A stretch of 64,000 nt of DNA from Bacillus spongiae (GTDB taxonomy: Bacteria; Bacillota; Bacilli; Bacillales; Bacillaceae_K). The position numbers and the translations under genes are program-made. Shown here one piece after another: positions 24,947-34,239 of the stretch (its first letter is position 1; each line of letters begins with the position of its first letter). The notes beneath the pieces were generated by a model. That model was not told the origin of the DNA, made no database searches, and worked only from the letters and a program-made list of their open reading frames with translations. The DNA lies in contig NZ_JBBAXC010000002.1 of NCBI RefSeq assembly GCF_037120725.1, forward strand, positions 62,001 through 126,000, given 5' to 3'.

Positions 24947-25711
24947 ATGGGAGAGAAGGTTGTTATAGTTACAGGTGGTTCAAATGGAATGGGAAAGTAT
25001 ATGGCAAAGAAGATGGCAGATGAAGGTTGGAATGTATTAATTACAGGAAGAAACAAAGAACGACTAGTAGAAGCACAACAAGAAATACAAGGGGAAAATG
25101 GCAGAGTTGAAATTTTTCAAATGGATGTTCGTGTTGAGGAGCATGTTGACGGAATGGTTCAGTTCGCTCATGAAACGTTTGGTCGAATCGATTCTTTAAT
25201 CAATAATGCTGCGGGTAATTTTATTAGTCCGGCTGAGAAATTATCTTTTAACGGTTGGAATTCAGTTATTAATATTGTACTAAACGGGACTTTTTATTGT
25301 TCAAGCAAGGTAGGAAATTATTGGATTGAACAAGGTATTAAAGGAAGCATTATTAATATGGTGGCAACATATGCTTGGAATGCAGGGGCTGGAGTATCTC
25401 ATTCTGCTGCAGCGAAAGCCGGAGTATTATCCTTAACGAGAACCCTTGCGGTTGAGTGGGGGAATAAATATGGAATTCGCGTAAATGCAATTGCTCCAGG
25501 ACCAATTGATAAAACAGGTGGTGCAGAAAAGCTTTGGACTTCAGAGGAAGCGGCTAAGAGAACCATAAATTCCATTCCATTAAAACGATTAGGGCAACCA
25601 GAAGAAATTGCTGACCTAGCGCATTTCTTATTATCTGAAAAGGCAAGCTATATCAACGGAGATTGTATTACTATGGATGGCGGTCAATGGTTGAATCAGG
25701 TCCCTTTCTAA
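24947..25711 (+). CDS. fadH: 2,4-dienoyl-CoA reductase-type short-chain dehydrogenase, FadH (YkuF)
   Basis: A 254-residue SDR enzyme that assists beta-oxidation of unsaturated fatty acids by reducing dienoyl-CoA. The cofactor motif TGGSNGMGK lies at residues 10-18 and the NNAAG element near 86-90. The usual SDR catalytic Tyr-x-x-x-Lys is not seen: the segment reads SHSAAAKAGV, as in the 2,4-dienoyl-CoA reductase branch. C-terminal DGGQWL is typical. ATG follows AAAGGGGG. Unlike B. subtilis fadH-fadG, no fadG follows. The FadR box upstream supports the assignment. Confidence 0.9.
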   Translation: MGEKVVIVTGGSNGMGKYMAKKMADEGWNVLITGRNKERLVEAQQEIQGENGRVEIFQMDVRVEEHVDGMVQFAHETFGRIDSLINNAAGNFISPAEKLSFNGWNSVINIVLNGTFYCSSKVGNYWIEQGIKGSIINMVATYAWNAGAGVSHSAAAKAGVLSLTRTLAVEWGNKYGIRVNAIAPGPIDKTGGAEKLWTSEEAAKRTINSIPLKRLGQPEEIADLAHFLLSEKASYINGDCITMDGGQWLNQVPF

Positions 25712-25886
25712 ATCATTAAAAATGCGTAGTCTGATGGTTCATTAAAAGTGGAAGATTTAGATAGAGTTTTCATTAAAAAAGATATGGGTAATCACGTTCT
25801 CAATTTTTTTGGCAATTGATTAAAGAATGTATAAGCTAAAGACTCGTGAGGAAACGTAAAGGAAAGAGAAAAAGAAAGGTGATTCG

Positions 25887-26117
25887 ATGAGTGTTTATAT
25901 AACCGTTCTTTCCTTTATTGTGGTTATCCTTTTATTAGTATCATTAGGCTATACATTTTATGTCACAAAACAGCAAAAAGAGTTAAAAGGGGAGTATGAT
26001 GGTCCTATTCCGGATAGCGTCAAAAGTCATCCCTATTTGCGTAATCCGATTTTTCTATCTATGCTCATTGCAACAGTATTAATCTTGATGTACATTGTCT
26101 ATTTGATTGCAAAATAA
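25887..26117 (+). CDS. Small membrane protein with two transmembrane helices
   Basis: A 76-residue protein: helix 1 at about 4-27, a cytosolic or extracellular linker (KQQKELKGEYDGPIPDSVKSHPYLRNP), helix 2 at about 54-75. ATG 25887 follows GAAAGGTG. A GGGTT-rich hairpin with T6 (about 26118-26145) terminates it. No family recognised. Confidence 0.65.
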   Translation: MSVYITVLSFIVVILLLVSLGYTFYVTKQQKELKGEYDGPIPDSVKSHPYLRNPIFLSMLIATVLILMYIVYLIAK

Positions 26118-26185
26118 AGGGTTACCTATCAAGGAACCCTTTTTTGGGTTGGAGGGATTTTAGTGTTCCTTGAATATAGGATTGT

Positions 26186-26419
26186 TTAATTTTGTAATGC
26201 AGATTGGATTTCTTCCAATTGAAATCCTTTAATAACCGTATCATTTACAATGGTTGTTGGGGTCGAGAAAGATTGAAGTTCATGTATTAATTCTCTCTTT
26301 GCTTTTTTATCCTCTTTAATGTTTTTTTCAACATATGAAATTCCTTGGTCCTTTAAAAATAATTTAACGATTTCGCATGGTGGACAATCTGGTTGAGTAT
26401 AGATGACAACTTTATTCAA
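26186..26419 (-). CDS. Glutaredoxin-family protein
   Basis: A 77-residue thioredoxin-fold redox protein with the active site C12PPC15 (YTQPDCPPCEIVKLFL), cis-Pro in STPTTIV and the C-terminal GF motif (IKGFQLEEI). The length fits the NrdH-redoxin/glutaredoxin-like group. The start is TTG 26419 with GAAGG about 9 bases upstream. Electron donor and target are unknown. Confidence 0.85.
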   Translation of the reverse strand: MNKVVIYTQPDCPPCEIVKLFLKDQGISYVEKNIKEDKKAKRELIHELQSFSTPTTIVNDTVIKGFQLEEIQSALQN

Positions 26420-26680
26420 TTCAGGAACCTTCTTTCATATTTTTCTGTTAGTATTTAGTAGAATAGCTTTAGCTGTGCTATTATTATAAAGGTACAATAC
26501 TGAAATGAGAAGTAAAGTGGACTATTATTAAAATGTCAGAACATTCTTTTATGGGGAAAAGGCTGTATCTCATATTAAAGATATGGTATAGTGACTAATG
26601 CTTTTCCTTGTAGAAAGGATAAAAAAAATGAATAGGCTAATGCTAAAAAATGACTGGACGTAATGAAAGGAGATTGGCTC

Positions 26681-26929
26681 ATGTCTCAATTAATGGGGAT
26701 TATTCAAAGGTTGAAAACAATGCAAGAAACACAAGATAACGGTGAAGTACCTCAACGCTTCTTTGAAGTGAACGGAAAGAAATTGTGCCAAGTTAAATAT
26801 TTCCCGTCAACTGACACTTTCGAGTTAGAAGTTTACGGATCGGATAAAAAGACAAATAAATATCCTTTTGATGATATTGACATTACTGCCATTGAGATTT
26901 TTGAATTATTACAAGAGGAAAATGATTAA
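26681..26929 (+). CDS. ykuJ: YkuJ-family protein
   Basis: An 82-residue soluble protein (SQLMGIIQRLKTMQETQDNG, FFEVNGKKLCQVKYF) matching YkuJ in sequence and position. ATG 26681 is 8 bases after AAAGGAG; the six-codon upstream extension contains that ribosome site. An 11-codon ORF (26628-26663) with AAAGGAT before it ends 18 bases upstream of ykuJ and might be a leader. Function unknown. Confidence 0.9.
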   Translation: MSQLMGIIQRLKTMQETQDNGEVPQRFFEVNGKKLCQVKYFPSTDTFELEVYGSDKKTNKYPFDDIDITAIEIFELLQEEND

Positions 26930-27028
26930 GAGCCATAGGGCTCTTTTTTATCTTTTAAGATGTGATACGCTTTAGAATCCAAGAATAGTTAACGTTTATT
27001 GTGCCAATATAAGTACGAGGTGAGGATC

Positions 27029-27175
27029 ATGATGATGCCAAAGGTAAAATGTCCACAATGTCGACAGGAACAATATATGAATGATGTGGTAACGGCCCAA
27101 TCCAATCAAAATATAATATATCAATGCCCACATTGTGGTTTTCAAAAACGAAATATTCAAACTCATAAAGGATAA
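27029..27175 (+). CDS. Small zinc-ribbon protein (48 aa)
   Basis: Two CPxC knuckles, K-C-P-Q-C-R and Q-C-P-H-C-G, form a complete zinc ribbon across 48 residues (MMMPKVKCPQCRQEQYMNDV...). Three consecutive ATGs (27029, 27032, 27035) follow GAGGTGAGG; which is used cannot be decided. It occupies the ykuK/abbA slot between ykuJ and ykuL of B. subtilis but has no similarity to AbbA that I can see. A nucleic-acid-binding role is possible. Confidence 0.7.
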   Translation: MMMPKVKCPQCRQEQYMNDVVTAQSNQNIIYQCPHCGFQKRNIQTHKG

Positions 27176-27260
27176 ATAAAATGGTTGTGTATCACAAAAA
27201 TAGGTAACGTATGATACAATATTGGTACATATGAAATATGTGGGATAGGGAGTTCGGATA

Positions 27261-27707
27261 ATGATTTCATTTCAAAGTAAAGAACTATTAGAAACAAGCA
27301 TTCAACCATTTATTATTCCTTCTGAGAAAGTGGCTCATGTCCAAATGGGAAATTCTCTAGAGCATGCATTACTGTTGTTAACGAAAAGCGGGTATTCAGC
27401 GATTCCAGTTCTTGATCCACGCTTTCATTTTCATGGTTTAATCAGTTCTCCACTTATAACAGATAGTATTTTAGGTTTAGAACGAATCGAATTTGAAAAG
27501 CTTGATCAAAAAAAAGTAGAAGATGTCATGAATCGTACTGTGCCAACAATAAAAGTAAATTCGCAGTTTCAACAAGCTCTTACTTTGTTAATTGATCACC
27601 CATTTCTTTGTGTAGTAGATGATGTTAATTATTTTGAAGGGATATTAACACGGAGAAGTATTTTGAAAGAGTTGACGAAACAACTTCATACAAACAAGAA
27701 GCAGTGA
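27261..27707 (+). CDS. darB: DarB/CbpB (YkuL), c-di-AMP-binding CBS protein
   Basis: A 148-residue protein composed of two CBS motifs (about 22-75 and 85-145). The sequence (PSEKVAHVQMGNSLEHALLLLTKSGYSAIPVLD ... VEDVMNRTVPTIKV) matches B. subtilis YkuL/DarB. That protein in its apo form stimulates Rel (p)ppGpp synthesis and pyruvate carboxylase and is blocked by c-di-AMP. Position after ykuJ is conserved. ATG 27261; upstream AGGGAG. Confidence 0.9.
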   Translation: MISFQSKELLETSIQPFIIPSEKVAHVQMGNSLEHALLLLTKSGYSAIPVLDPRFHFHGLISSPLITDSILGLERIEFEKLDQKKVEDVMNRTVPTIKVNSQFQQALTLLIDHPFLCVVDDVNYFEGILTRRSILKELTKQLHTNKKQ

Positions 27708-27737
27708 AGATAATTGTTTCTTTGTATTTTTTTACAT

Positions 27738-27766
27738 AGCTCCCTTAAGGGGGCTTAACTTTTTTA
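27738..27766 (+). terminator. Terminator after darB
   Basis: AGCTCCC-TTAA-GGGGGCT (one G-U pair), then TAACTTTTTTA. Confidence 0.75.
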
Positions 27767-27822
27767 TTCAATTATTGAGGGCACAATGGGTGATGGTCGG
27801 TTTGTTTAGGAAGAAGGATATA

Positions 27823-29334
27823 ATGAGAGATGAATACGTGATAACAAATGTTCAAAATAAAACAAAAAAATCCTTTGTATTAGCCTCTGTGATGTTGGCG
27901 ATGTTTATGGGGGCAATTGAAGCAACGATTGTTTCGACTGCTATGCCTGCGATTGTAGGGGATTTAGGTGGCTTCTCATTATATAGTTGGGTCTTTTCCT
28001 CTTATCTATTAATGAACACTGTTACGGTTTTGATTTACGGAAAGCTATCTGATTTATTTGGACGTAAGCCAGTCATTACATGGGGGATTGTATTATTTAT
28101 CATCGGTTCTATTCTTTGTGGCTTAGCGCAAACGATGGAGCAGCTGATTTTGTTTCGGTTTATTCAAGGTTTCGGAGCAGGTGCTGTCTTACCAATAGCT
28201 TCTACAATTGTTGGCGATATTTATTCAAAAGAAGAACGAGCGAAAATTCAAGGATACTTATCTAGTGTGTGGGGAATATCAGCTATCTCAGGTCCAGCGA
28301 TTGGCGGCTTACTTATTGAGTTCGTTAGCTGGCGTTATGTTTTTTGGATTAATATTCCTTTAGGTATATTGGCTATCGCTGGAATTTGGTTATTTTTACA
28401 TGAGGATATTGAGAAAAAACAACCTAAAATTGATTTTATTGGTGCCTTTTTACTAACCATGTCTATTACAAGCTTACTATACATGCTAGTTGAAGGTGGT
28501 ATAAATATTCCTTGGCTCTCTTGGGAAGCATTAGGGTTATTTATCTTTTCCATCCTCTGTTTTAGCTTATTTTTTTGGAACGAAAAAAATGTCAAAGAGC
28601 CTATGATGCCTTTCTCCATTTGGAGGGAACGCTCCATTTTTATTGCCAATATCGTTTCTCTTACCTCAGGCATTATATTAATTGGTATCTCTAGCTATCT
28701 ACCTGCTTTTGTTCAAGGAGTGATGGGGGAAAGTCCTACTGTTGCTGGATTTACACTTACGGCTATGTCAGTTGGTTGGCCGATTGCTGCAACGGTTGCG
28801 GGAAAGTTATTGTTGAAAATTGGTTACTTTAAAACCTCATTCATGGGCGGTGTAGCACTCATTTGTGGCGGAACTATATTTGTAACAATGAACCCTGCTT
28901 ATGGTCCTTTATATGTAGGGCTTGGTTCTTTTTTTGTAGGCGTCGGAATGGGGCTAACGACAACGGCGTTTATTGTCTCGATTCAAAGCCATGTCAGTTG
29001 GCAGCAAAGAGGGTCTGCGACGGCAGCGAATGTATTTATGAGGAACTTAGGGAGTACTGTGGGAGCTGCTTTATTAGGAGGCATATTAAACACAAGACTT
29101 ATCGCTTACATAAAAGAACAGGATACAACAGGAAAGCTTACAGTTGATTCGGTTAATCGCTTGCTTGAGGCTGAAAGTAGAAGTAATTTAAGTCAAACAG
29201 CAAGGGATATTCTTCAACCGGGGTTAACTGTGTCTCTTCACTGGGTATATGGGGGAGTACTGTTGTTTGCTGTAATAAGTTTTGTTGGGATTCTCTTCTT
29301 GCCAAGGGATTACCCGAAAAAAGAAGAAATATAG
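27823..29334 (+). CDS. MFS drug/proton antiporter, DHA2-type (14 TM)
   Basis: A 503-residue major facilitator protein with about 14 hydrophobic segments. Motif A GKLSDLFGRKPV lies in the loop after helix 2; motif D1/C-like IVGDLGGFSLYSWVFSSYLL and the antiporter motif C region (GISAISGPAIGGLLIEF) in helix 5 mark it as an exporter. ATG 27823 has AAGGA about 6 bases upstream; the frame extends 16 codons without a ribosome site. It lies 15 bases before ccpC and may be co-transcribed with it; it is an insertion relative to B. subtilis. Confidence 0.9.
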   Translation: MRDEYVITNVQNKTKKSFVLASVMLAMFMGAIEATIVSTAMPAIVGDLGGFSLYSWVFSSYLLMNTVTVLIYGKLSDLFGRKPVITWGIVLFIIGSILCGLAQTMEQLILFRFIQGFGAGAVLPIASTIVGDIYSKEERAKIQGYLSSVWGISAISGPAIGGLLIEFVSWRYVFWINIPLGILAIAGIWLFLHEDIEKKQPKIDFIGAFLLTMSITSLLYMLVEGGINIPWLSWEALGLFIFSILCFSLFFWNEKNVKEPMMPFSIWRERSIFIANIVSLTSGIILIGISSYLPAFVQGVMGESPTVAGFTLTAMSVGWPIAATVAGKLLLKIGYFKTSFMGGVALICGGTIFVTMNPAYGPLYVGLGSFFVGVGMGLTTTAFIVSIQSHVSWQQRGSATAANVFMRNLGSTVGAALLGGILNTRLIAYIKEQDTTGKLTVDSVNRLLEAESRSNLSQTARDILQPGLTVSLHWVYGGVLLFAVISFVGILFLPRDYPKKEEI

Positions 29335-29349
29335 TACGAGGAGAGCAAA

Positions 29350-30237
29350 ATGGCATTTTCAGAATATCAGCTGCTTTCTGTATTAGCTCAAGAAATGAAT
29401 ATGAGGAAAGCAGCAGAGCGACTGTTTGTATCACAACCAGCCTTGTCACAAAGGCTACAAAACATTGAAAAAGAATGGGAAACAAAACTCTTTATTCGTT
29501 CGCAAAAAGGTTTAACGTTAACACCCTCTGGGGAGTTAGTTGTTAAGCTAGCGAATGAAATGTTAGAACGAAAAGAGAAAGTTCGTGAAGAAATTCAAGC
29601 AGTAGATTCCAAAATCCATGGGACTTTAAAAATTGCTTGTGCTTCAATTGTGGGACAAAACTGGCTACCGCAGGTTTTAAAGAAATACGTAGAGAAACAT
29701 CCAGAAGCTAAAATATCGCTGATGACAGGTTGGAGCTCTGAAATTTTAAAAGCTCTATATGAAGATGAGGTACACATTGGTATTATTAGAGGTACACCTG
29801 ATTGGAAAGGGACGAAAACCCATCTGTTTAAAGACCAATTATATTTAGTTGATAAGGAAATTGAGAAGGTTGAAGACGTGTTAAAGACAGAGCGACCATT
29901 TGTGCAATTTAAGAGTGATTCGAACTATTATCAGGAAATTCAAGAATGGTGGCATCGTCATTTTAAAACAACACCAAACCGTACGATCATCGTTGATCAA
30001 ATAGAAACGTGCAAGCAAATGACGTTAAATGGTATTGGTTACGCGATTCTACCGTCGATTACGTTGAATTCTACTGATGATAATATTTATAAAATTCCTT
30101 TAACCGATGAAGAGAATCGGCCAATTCAACGCGATACGTGGTTACTAGGGTATGAATCAGCCTTTGAGTTAAGGCAAGTCAATGCTTTTGTTGAAATTGT
30201 AAAAGAATGTATCGAAGCAGATCCCAACCTTCAATAA
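29350..30237 (+). CDS. ccpC: CcpC, LysR-family regulator
   Basis: A 295-residue LysR regulator: winged HTH at residues about 3-60 (YQLLSVLAQEMNMRKAAERLFVSQPALSQRLQNIEKE) and a substrate-binding domain from about 92. B. subtilis CcpC (YkuM, 293 aa) represses the citrate synthase and aconitase genes and responds to citrate. The match in length and position between ykuL and dapH supports orthology. ATG 29350 follows GAGGAG. Confidence 0.88.
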   Translation: MAFSEYQLLSVLAQEMNMRKAAERLFVSQPALSQRLQNIEKEWETKLFIRSQKGLTLTPSGELVVKLANEMLERKEKVREEIQAVDSKIHGTLKIACASIVGQNWLPQVLKKYVEKHPEAKISLMTGWSSEILKALYEDEVHIGIIRGTPDWKGTKTHLFKDQLYLVDKEIEKVEDVLKTERPFVQFKSDSNYYQEIQEWWHRHFKTTPNRTIIVDQIETCKQMTLNGIGYAILPSITLNSTDDNIYKIPLTDEENRPIQRDTWLLGYESAFELRQVNAFVEIVKECIEADPNLQ

Positions 30238-30312
30238 ATGAAAAATAGAGGTTTGTCGTACAGAAAATTATACTCCTTCAAGGGAAGAGAAGAATTTTTG
30301 TGCGATTGTATA

Positions 30313-30341
30313 TTGATAAATTGAAAATAAACATCTATAAT
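30313..30341 (+). promoter_or_regulatory. SigA promoter of dapH
   Basis: TTGATA (30313-30318), 17-base spacer, TATAAT (30336-30341), 31 bases before the GTG start. Confidence 0.8.
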
Positions 30342-30371
30342 TTTAAAAAATACAAACTGGAGGTAATAGAA

Positions 30372-31082
30372 GTGAAAATGATGGACGCAAATGAAATTAT
30401 ATCTTTCATTCAAAATAGTAAAAAATCAACACCTGTTAAAGTGTACGTAAAAGGGAATCTAGAGAATATTAAATTTGATGAAAGTGTACAAACCTTTTTA
30501 AATGCGGAAAATGGTGTAGTGTTTGGAGAATGGGCTAGTATCCAAGCAACATTAGAAGAATATAAAAAAGAAATCGTCGATTTTGTTATAGAAAATGACA
30601 GACGCAATTCTGCGATTCCTTTATTAGACATGAAAGCAATTAATGCTCGTATAGAGCCAGGGGCGGTTATTCGTGATCAAGTTGAAATTGGTGATAATGC
30701 CGTTATTATGATGGGGGCCATGATTAACATTGGAGCGGTCGTTGGATCTGGGACAATGATTGATATGAATGTTGTCCTTGGTGGACGAGCAACAGTAGGA
30801 GAGAATTGTCATATCGGAGCTGGCGCTGTACTTGCAGGAGTGATTGAACCACCTTCAGCTCAACCAGTTATCGTCGAGGATGATGTAGTAGTAGGTGCAA
30901 ATGCAGTGATTCTAGAAGGAGTTACTGTTGGAAAAGGATCTGTTGTCGCGGCAGGAGCTATTGTAGTAGAAGATGTACCACCATTTACGGTCGTGGCTGG
31001 AACACCTGCTAAAGTCATCAAACAAATTGATGAAAAAACGAAGTCAAAAACAGAGATTAAACAAGAGCTTCGCCAATTATAA
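30372..31082 (+). CDS. dapH: 2,3,4,5-tetrahydropyridine-2,6-dicarboxylate N-acetyltransferase
   Basis: A 236-residue acyltransferase of the left-handed beta-helix fold; it acetylates tetrahydrodipicolinate in the lysine/DAP pathway. Hexapeptide repeats run from about residue 90 to 205 ([55 protein letters not shown]). The start is GTG 30372 after GGAGGT, giving [14 protein letters not shown], identical in form and length to B. subtilis DapH. The frame extends upstream to 30300 but overlaps the promoter. Confidence 0.97.
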   Translation: MKMMDANEIISFIQNSKKSTPVKVYVKGNLENIKFDESVQTFLNAENGVVFGEWASIQATLEEYKKEIVDFVIENDRRNSAIPLLDMKAINARIEPGAVIRDQVEIGDNAVIMMGAMINIGAVVGSGTMIDMNVVLGGRATVGENCHIGAGAVLAGVIEPPSAQPVIVEDDVVVGANAVILEGVTVGKGSVVAAGAIVVEDVPPFTVVAGTPAKVIKQIDEKTKSKTEIKQELRQL

Positions 31083-31088
31083 TGGTAA

Positions 31089-31128
31089 ACAGCACAGGGG
31101 GTATCCTTGTGCTGTGTTTTTTTAAAGG
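31089..31128 (+). terminator. Terminator between dapH and the deacetylase gene
   Basis: ACAGCACAGGG pairs with CCTTGTGCTGT (one G-U), followed by a T-rich run. It implies partial uncoupling of the two DAP genes. Confidence 0.85.
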
Positions 31129-31164
31129 TTATTAGGTCAAATTGGACAGGAACAAGCACGTAGT

Positions 31165-31247
31165 CTTCATTTTGTTAGAATGCGAGCTTTCGCCTGCGCT
31201 TTTTTTATTGTCTAGCTCTTTTGACCAGTGCTTTTCTTATTTCAGAT
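31165..31247. repeat. Possible remnant of an interspersed Bacillus repeat
   Basis: The string ATTGTCTAGCTC (31208-31219) and the ending GCTTTTCTTATTTCAG (31230-31245) resemble the two ends of an intergenic repeat common in Bacillus genomes ('GTCTAGCTCCAGCGCC...GCGCTTTTCTTA'). The middle is mostly missing. Judged from memory, so low confidence. Confidence 0.3.
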
Positions 31248-31261
31248 AGGGGTGTTATTTA

Positions 31262-32383
31262 GTGAAACAGATGAATCCTTTTGTTGGAATACGTCGAGAT
31301 CTTCACCAAATTCCGGAAATCGGATTTCAAGAAGTAGAAACGCAACAATATTTGTTAAATTATATAAATTCTTTACCACAAGATCGAATTGAAATAAATA
31401 CATGGCGTACCGGGATTTTGGTGAAAGTTAATGGAAAAGTAGGAGAAAAAACGCTTGGTTACCGAGCTGATATAGATGGTTTGCCAATTAAAGAAGAAAC
31501 AGGATTGTCGTTTGAATCATCACACGCGGGTTATATGCATGCATGTGGTCATGATTTTCATATGAGCATCGCCCTAGGGGTATTGACAAATCTTGTCCAT
31601 TCTCCCATTGACCATAATGCTTTATTTGTTTTTCAGCCAGCCGAAGAGGGACCTGGAGGGGCTGAGCCGTTATTGAAAAGTAATGAATTTAAAGAATGGA
31701 AGCCTGACTTCATGTTAGCTCTTCACATCGCACCGGAATATCCAGTAGGCACAATAGCTATTAAAGAAGGGCTATTATTTGCCAATACATCGGAGTTATT
31801 TATTGATATGATTGGCAAAGGAGGGCATGCAGCTTATCCACATCAAACAAAAGATATGATCCTAGCGTCCTCTCTGTTTGTCACACAGTTACAATCAATT
31901 GTATCTAGAAATATCGACCCACTAGATAGCGCTGTTGTTACCATAGGGAAAATGACAGGAGGAACTGTTCAAAATGTTATAGCTGAAAAGGCTAGACTAG
32001 AGGGAACAATCAGAACGTTAAAGCCTGAAACAATCGAAAAGGTTAAAAAACGAATTGAGGCTATGGCGACCGGGATAGAGTCTTCATTTGATTGTCAGGT
32101 TACGATTGATTACGGTAGTAACTATTATCAAGTATACAATGATGAAGAGTTGACACGTGACTTTATGCGATGGGTAGAAGAATATAATGACGCCACATTA
32201 TTAGAATGTAAAGAAGCGATGACTGGCGAAGATTTTGGGTATATGTTAAAGGAGATTCCTGGATTTATGTTTTGGCTTGGTGTTGATTCTCCATATGGCT
32301 TACATCATTCAAAGCTAGCCCCGAAAGAAGAAGCTATTGACTTTGCTATCTCTCTTTTATCTCAATATATTCACCAGCTTTAG
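31262..32383 (+). CDS. dapL: N-acetyldiaminopimelate deacetylase (YkuR)
   Basis: A 373-residue M20-family metallohydrolase that removes acetate from N-acetyl-LL-diaminopimelate to yield LL-DAP. Metal-binding residues are visible: [12 protein letters not shown] near residue 93, [11 protein letters not shown] near 128, and the C-terminal His in YGLHHSKL near 348. A dimerisation domain ([14 protein letters not shown]) is inserted near 180. GTG 31262 follows AGGGGTG. Together with DapH and PatA it makes up the acetylase branch. Symbol follows B. subtilis usage; elsewhere dapL denotes an aminotransferase. Confidence 0.93.
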   Translation: MKQMNPFVGIRRDLHQIPEIGFQEVETQQYLLNYINSLPQDRIEINTWRTGILVKVNGKVGEKTLGYRADIDGLPIKEETGLSFESSHAGYMHACGHDFHMSIALGVLTNLVHSPIDHNALFVFQPAEEGPGGAEPLLKSNEFKEWKPDFMLALHIAPEYPVGTIAIKEGLLFANTSELFIDMIGKGGHAAYPHQTKDMILASSLFVTQLQSIVSRNIDPLDSAVVTIGKMTGGTVQNVIAEKARLEGTIRTLKPETIEKVKKRIEAMATGIESSFDCQVTIDYGSNYYQVYNDEELTRDFMRWVEEYNDATLLECKEAMTGEDFGYMLKEIPGFMFWLGVDSPYGLHHSKLAPKEEAIDFAISLLSQYIHQL

Positions 32384-32392
32384 GTAATAAGT

Positions 32393-32434
32393 AAAAAAAC
32401 ACATGAGCAAGGTGGAGTAATCATGTGTTTTTTT
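32393..32434. terminator. Bidirectional-looking terminator after the deacetylase gene
   Basis: AAAAAAACACATGA pairs with TCATGTGTTTTTTT around a 14-base loop. Confidence 0.93.
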
Positions 32435-32570
32435 CTGAATACCTACTATTTAGTAAACCTTAAATTCAGAAATTTATAATAGTTTTTTATAAATTGCAAT
32501 ATATTCTATAGGTGAGTTTGTAACACATAGAAAAATAGTGGAAAACGATATTAGTGAATGGAGGAGCATA

Positions 32571-33029
32571 ATGGTGAATTTAAGAGATGCATTACGTGAG
32601 GATGCTGAGAGAATAAGTAGTATAGCGATTAGATCGAAAGCCCATTGGGAATACAGTAAAGAATTTATTCAAGCTTGTAGACAAGATTTAACCATTGATG
32701 AAAATTACATTCAAAATCATAATGTCTTTGTTTTAGAAGAAAAGGAAGAGATTGTAGGGTTCTTTACCTTTATAAGAGGAGAAATGGATCGACTAGATTT
32801 TCTTTATATAGATCCAAAATATATAGGAAAGGGCTTTGGAAGAATTACATGGGAGCATGTCATTCAAAAAGCACAAGAAATGGGGGTAAAGAGCTTTACT
32901 ATTGACAGTGACCCAAATGCAAAAGCATTTTATGAAAAAATGGGTGCTAAACAAATTGGTGAAATACCGTCTACTGTATTTAAAGATCGCTTCCTACCTT
33001 TGATGAAATTTACGGTTGAAGATAATTAG
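32571..33029 (+). CDS. GNAT-family N-acetyltransferase
   Basis: A 152-residue acetyltransferase. The acetyl-CoA binding motif is LDFLYIDPKYIGKGFGRITWEHV (Q/RxxGxG/A as YIGKGFGR), followed by the C-terminal NAKAFYEKMGAKQIGE. ATG 32571 follows GGAGGAG; 11 upstream in-frame codons carry no ribosome site. Substrate unknown. Confidence 0.88.
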   Translation: MVNLRDALREDAERISSIAIRSKAHWEYSKEFIQACRQDLTIDENYIQNHNVFVLEEKEEIVGFFTFIRGEMDRLDFLYIDPKYIGKGFGRITWEHVIQKAQEMGVKSFTIDSDPNAKAFYEKMGAKQIGEIPSTVFKDRFLPLMKFTVEDN

Positions 33030-33109
33030 ATCATTCAATGCATAGCGAACTAATAAAATATAATCCTTTTCCTGGTTTTCTTGAATAATGAAGCACCCAT
33101 TATTTATTT

Positions 33110-33138
33110 TAAGGGAATTTATTTTGTAAATTTCCTTA
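33110..33138. terminator. Stem-loop between convergent genes
   Basis: TAAGGGAATTTA pairs with TAAATTTCCTTA (one G-U) around a 5-base loop; little T tail. Confidence 0.5.
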
Positions 33139-33179
33139 ATCCTTCTTTTCCTGGGAATGGGCAAAACCCCTATAATACT

Positions 33180-34082
33180 TTAAAATCTATCTAATGTTAT
33201 ATCCATGTTTATGCTGAAAGCAGCCTTATTGCCGTCGGCCGCAGCCATCATTAAAGATGAGGGGCCTACCGTTTCGGTTTCACCTGCAATGTATACCCCA
33301 TTCGTTGTTGATCGTCCACCATCTGTGATAATTCTTTTATTTTCATTAATTTGACAATTTAATTGTTCGGCAAATTGATTTGGTCGATAAAAACTAGGAA
33401 CGACAAATCCGCCACTTCTTAGAATGTTATCACCTGATTCTAACTCAATACTTTTTATGTTGCCGTTATCACCATGTAAGTTTTTAATTCGTGTTGTATA
33501 AATCTTAATTTCTTTTCTTGCAAAATCATTTCGTACATTATTGGATAGTTGATGACCATTCGTAAAAACGATTAAATCCTTTGACCAATTATAAACTAAT
33601 TTAGTCAGATGAATCATGTGTTTTTCAGCTTCGGCAATGATTGCTAACGGCTTGTCTCTTTGTTCCCATCCATCGCAATATGGACAGCTGAATAAACTTT
33701 TACCATAATATTGTTTAATTTGTGAAAAGGAAAACTCTTCTTGTATACCAGTAGCTAACAATATTCTTTCTGCAAAATAAAAATGATTGTTCGATGTTTT
33801 GATTAAGAATAAATCCTTTTGCTCTTCTTTCTTTACCTGAATAACGGTCTCATTTGAAATCGAAACAGAAGGATAAGATTCTAATTCCTTCATTGCTATT
33901 TCTTTAAATACTTGTGGTTTAATTCCATCTCTTGTTAAAAATCCATTTGATTCGCGAGTTACACGATTTCGATTTTTTCCATTATCAAATATGGCAATCT
34001 TTCTACGTGCTCTCCCTAAAGTTAAGGCTGCACTTAACCCTGCAGGTCCTGCACCGATTACAATACAATCGAGTTTCTCCAT
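33180..34082 (-). CDS. Thioredoxin-reductase-like NAD(P)/FAD oxidoreductase
   Basis: A 300-residue flavoprotein. FAD motif GAGPAGLSAA at residues 10-19, second FAD motif TNGVYIAGE near 262-270, and a redox pair CPYC in LFSCPYCDGWE near 131-141, in the position of the TrxB CATC. The NADPH-binding GGGxxA loop expected just after is replaced by PLAIIAEAEKHM, so nucleotide use may differ. Related CPYCDGWE enzymes often sit beside an Rrf2 repressor gene; here the neighbouring Rrf2 gene is broken. ATG 34082 follows GGAGGT. Confidence 0.85.
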   Translation of the reverse strand: MEKLDCIVIGAGPAGLSAALTLGRARRKIAIFDNGKNRNRVTRESNGFLTRDGIKPQVFKEIAMKELESYPSVSISNETVIQVKKEEQKDLFLIKTSNNHFYFAERILLATGIQEEFSFSQIKQYYGKSLFSCPYCDGWEQRDKPLAIIAEAEKHMIHLTKLVYNWSKDLIVFTNGHQLSNNVRNDFARKEIKIYTTRIKNLHGDNGNIKSIELESGDNILRSGGFVVPSFYRPNQFAEQLNCQINENKRIITDGGRSTTNGVYIAGETETVGPSSLMMAAADGNKAAFSINMDITLDRF

Positions 34083-34239
34083 TAATTCTTTACCTCCGCA
34101 CCAACAAAGTATATTAAAGAGTTTTAATATCTATTATTTGTACATGTTCATTTTGTTAGCAAAATCAACTAAACGTGTTTAATTCTATTCATCTTAAAGC
34201 TTTTTCTCAGGTGCCTTAATCTGCTTCTGAATAAAACAA

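Noticed and set aside
27823-30237. A transferred drug-resistance island around the MFS gene
   Set aside because: Only one gene is inserted and there is no mobile-element mark or obvious change in base composition.
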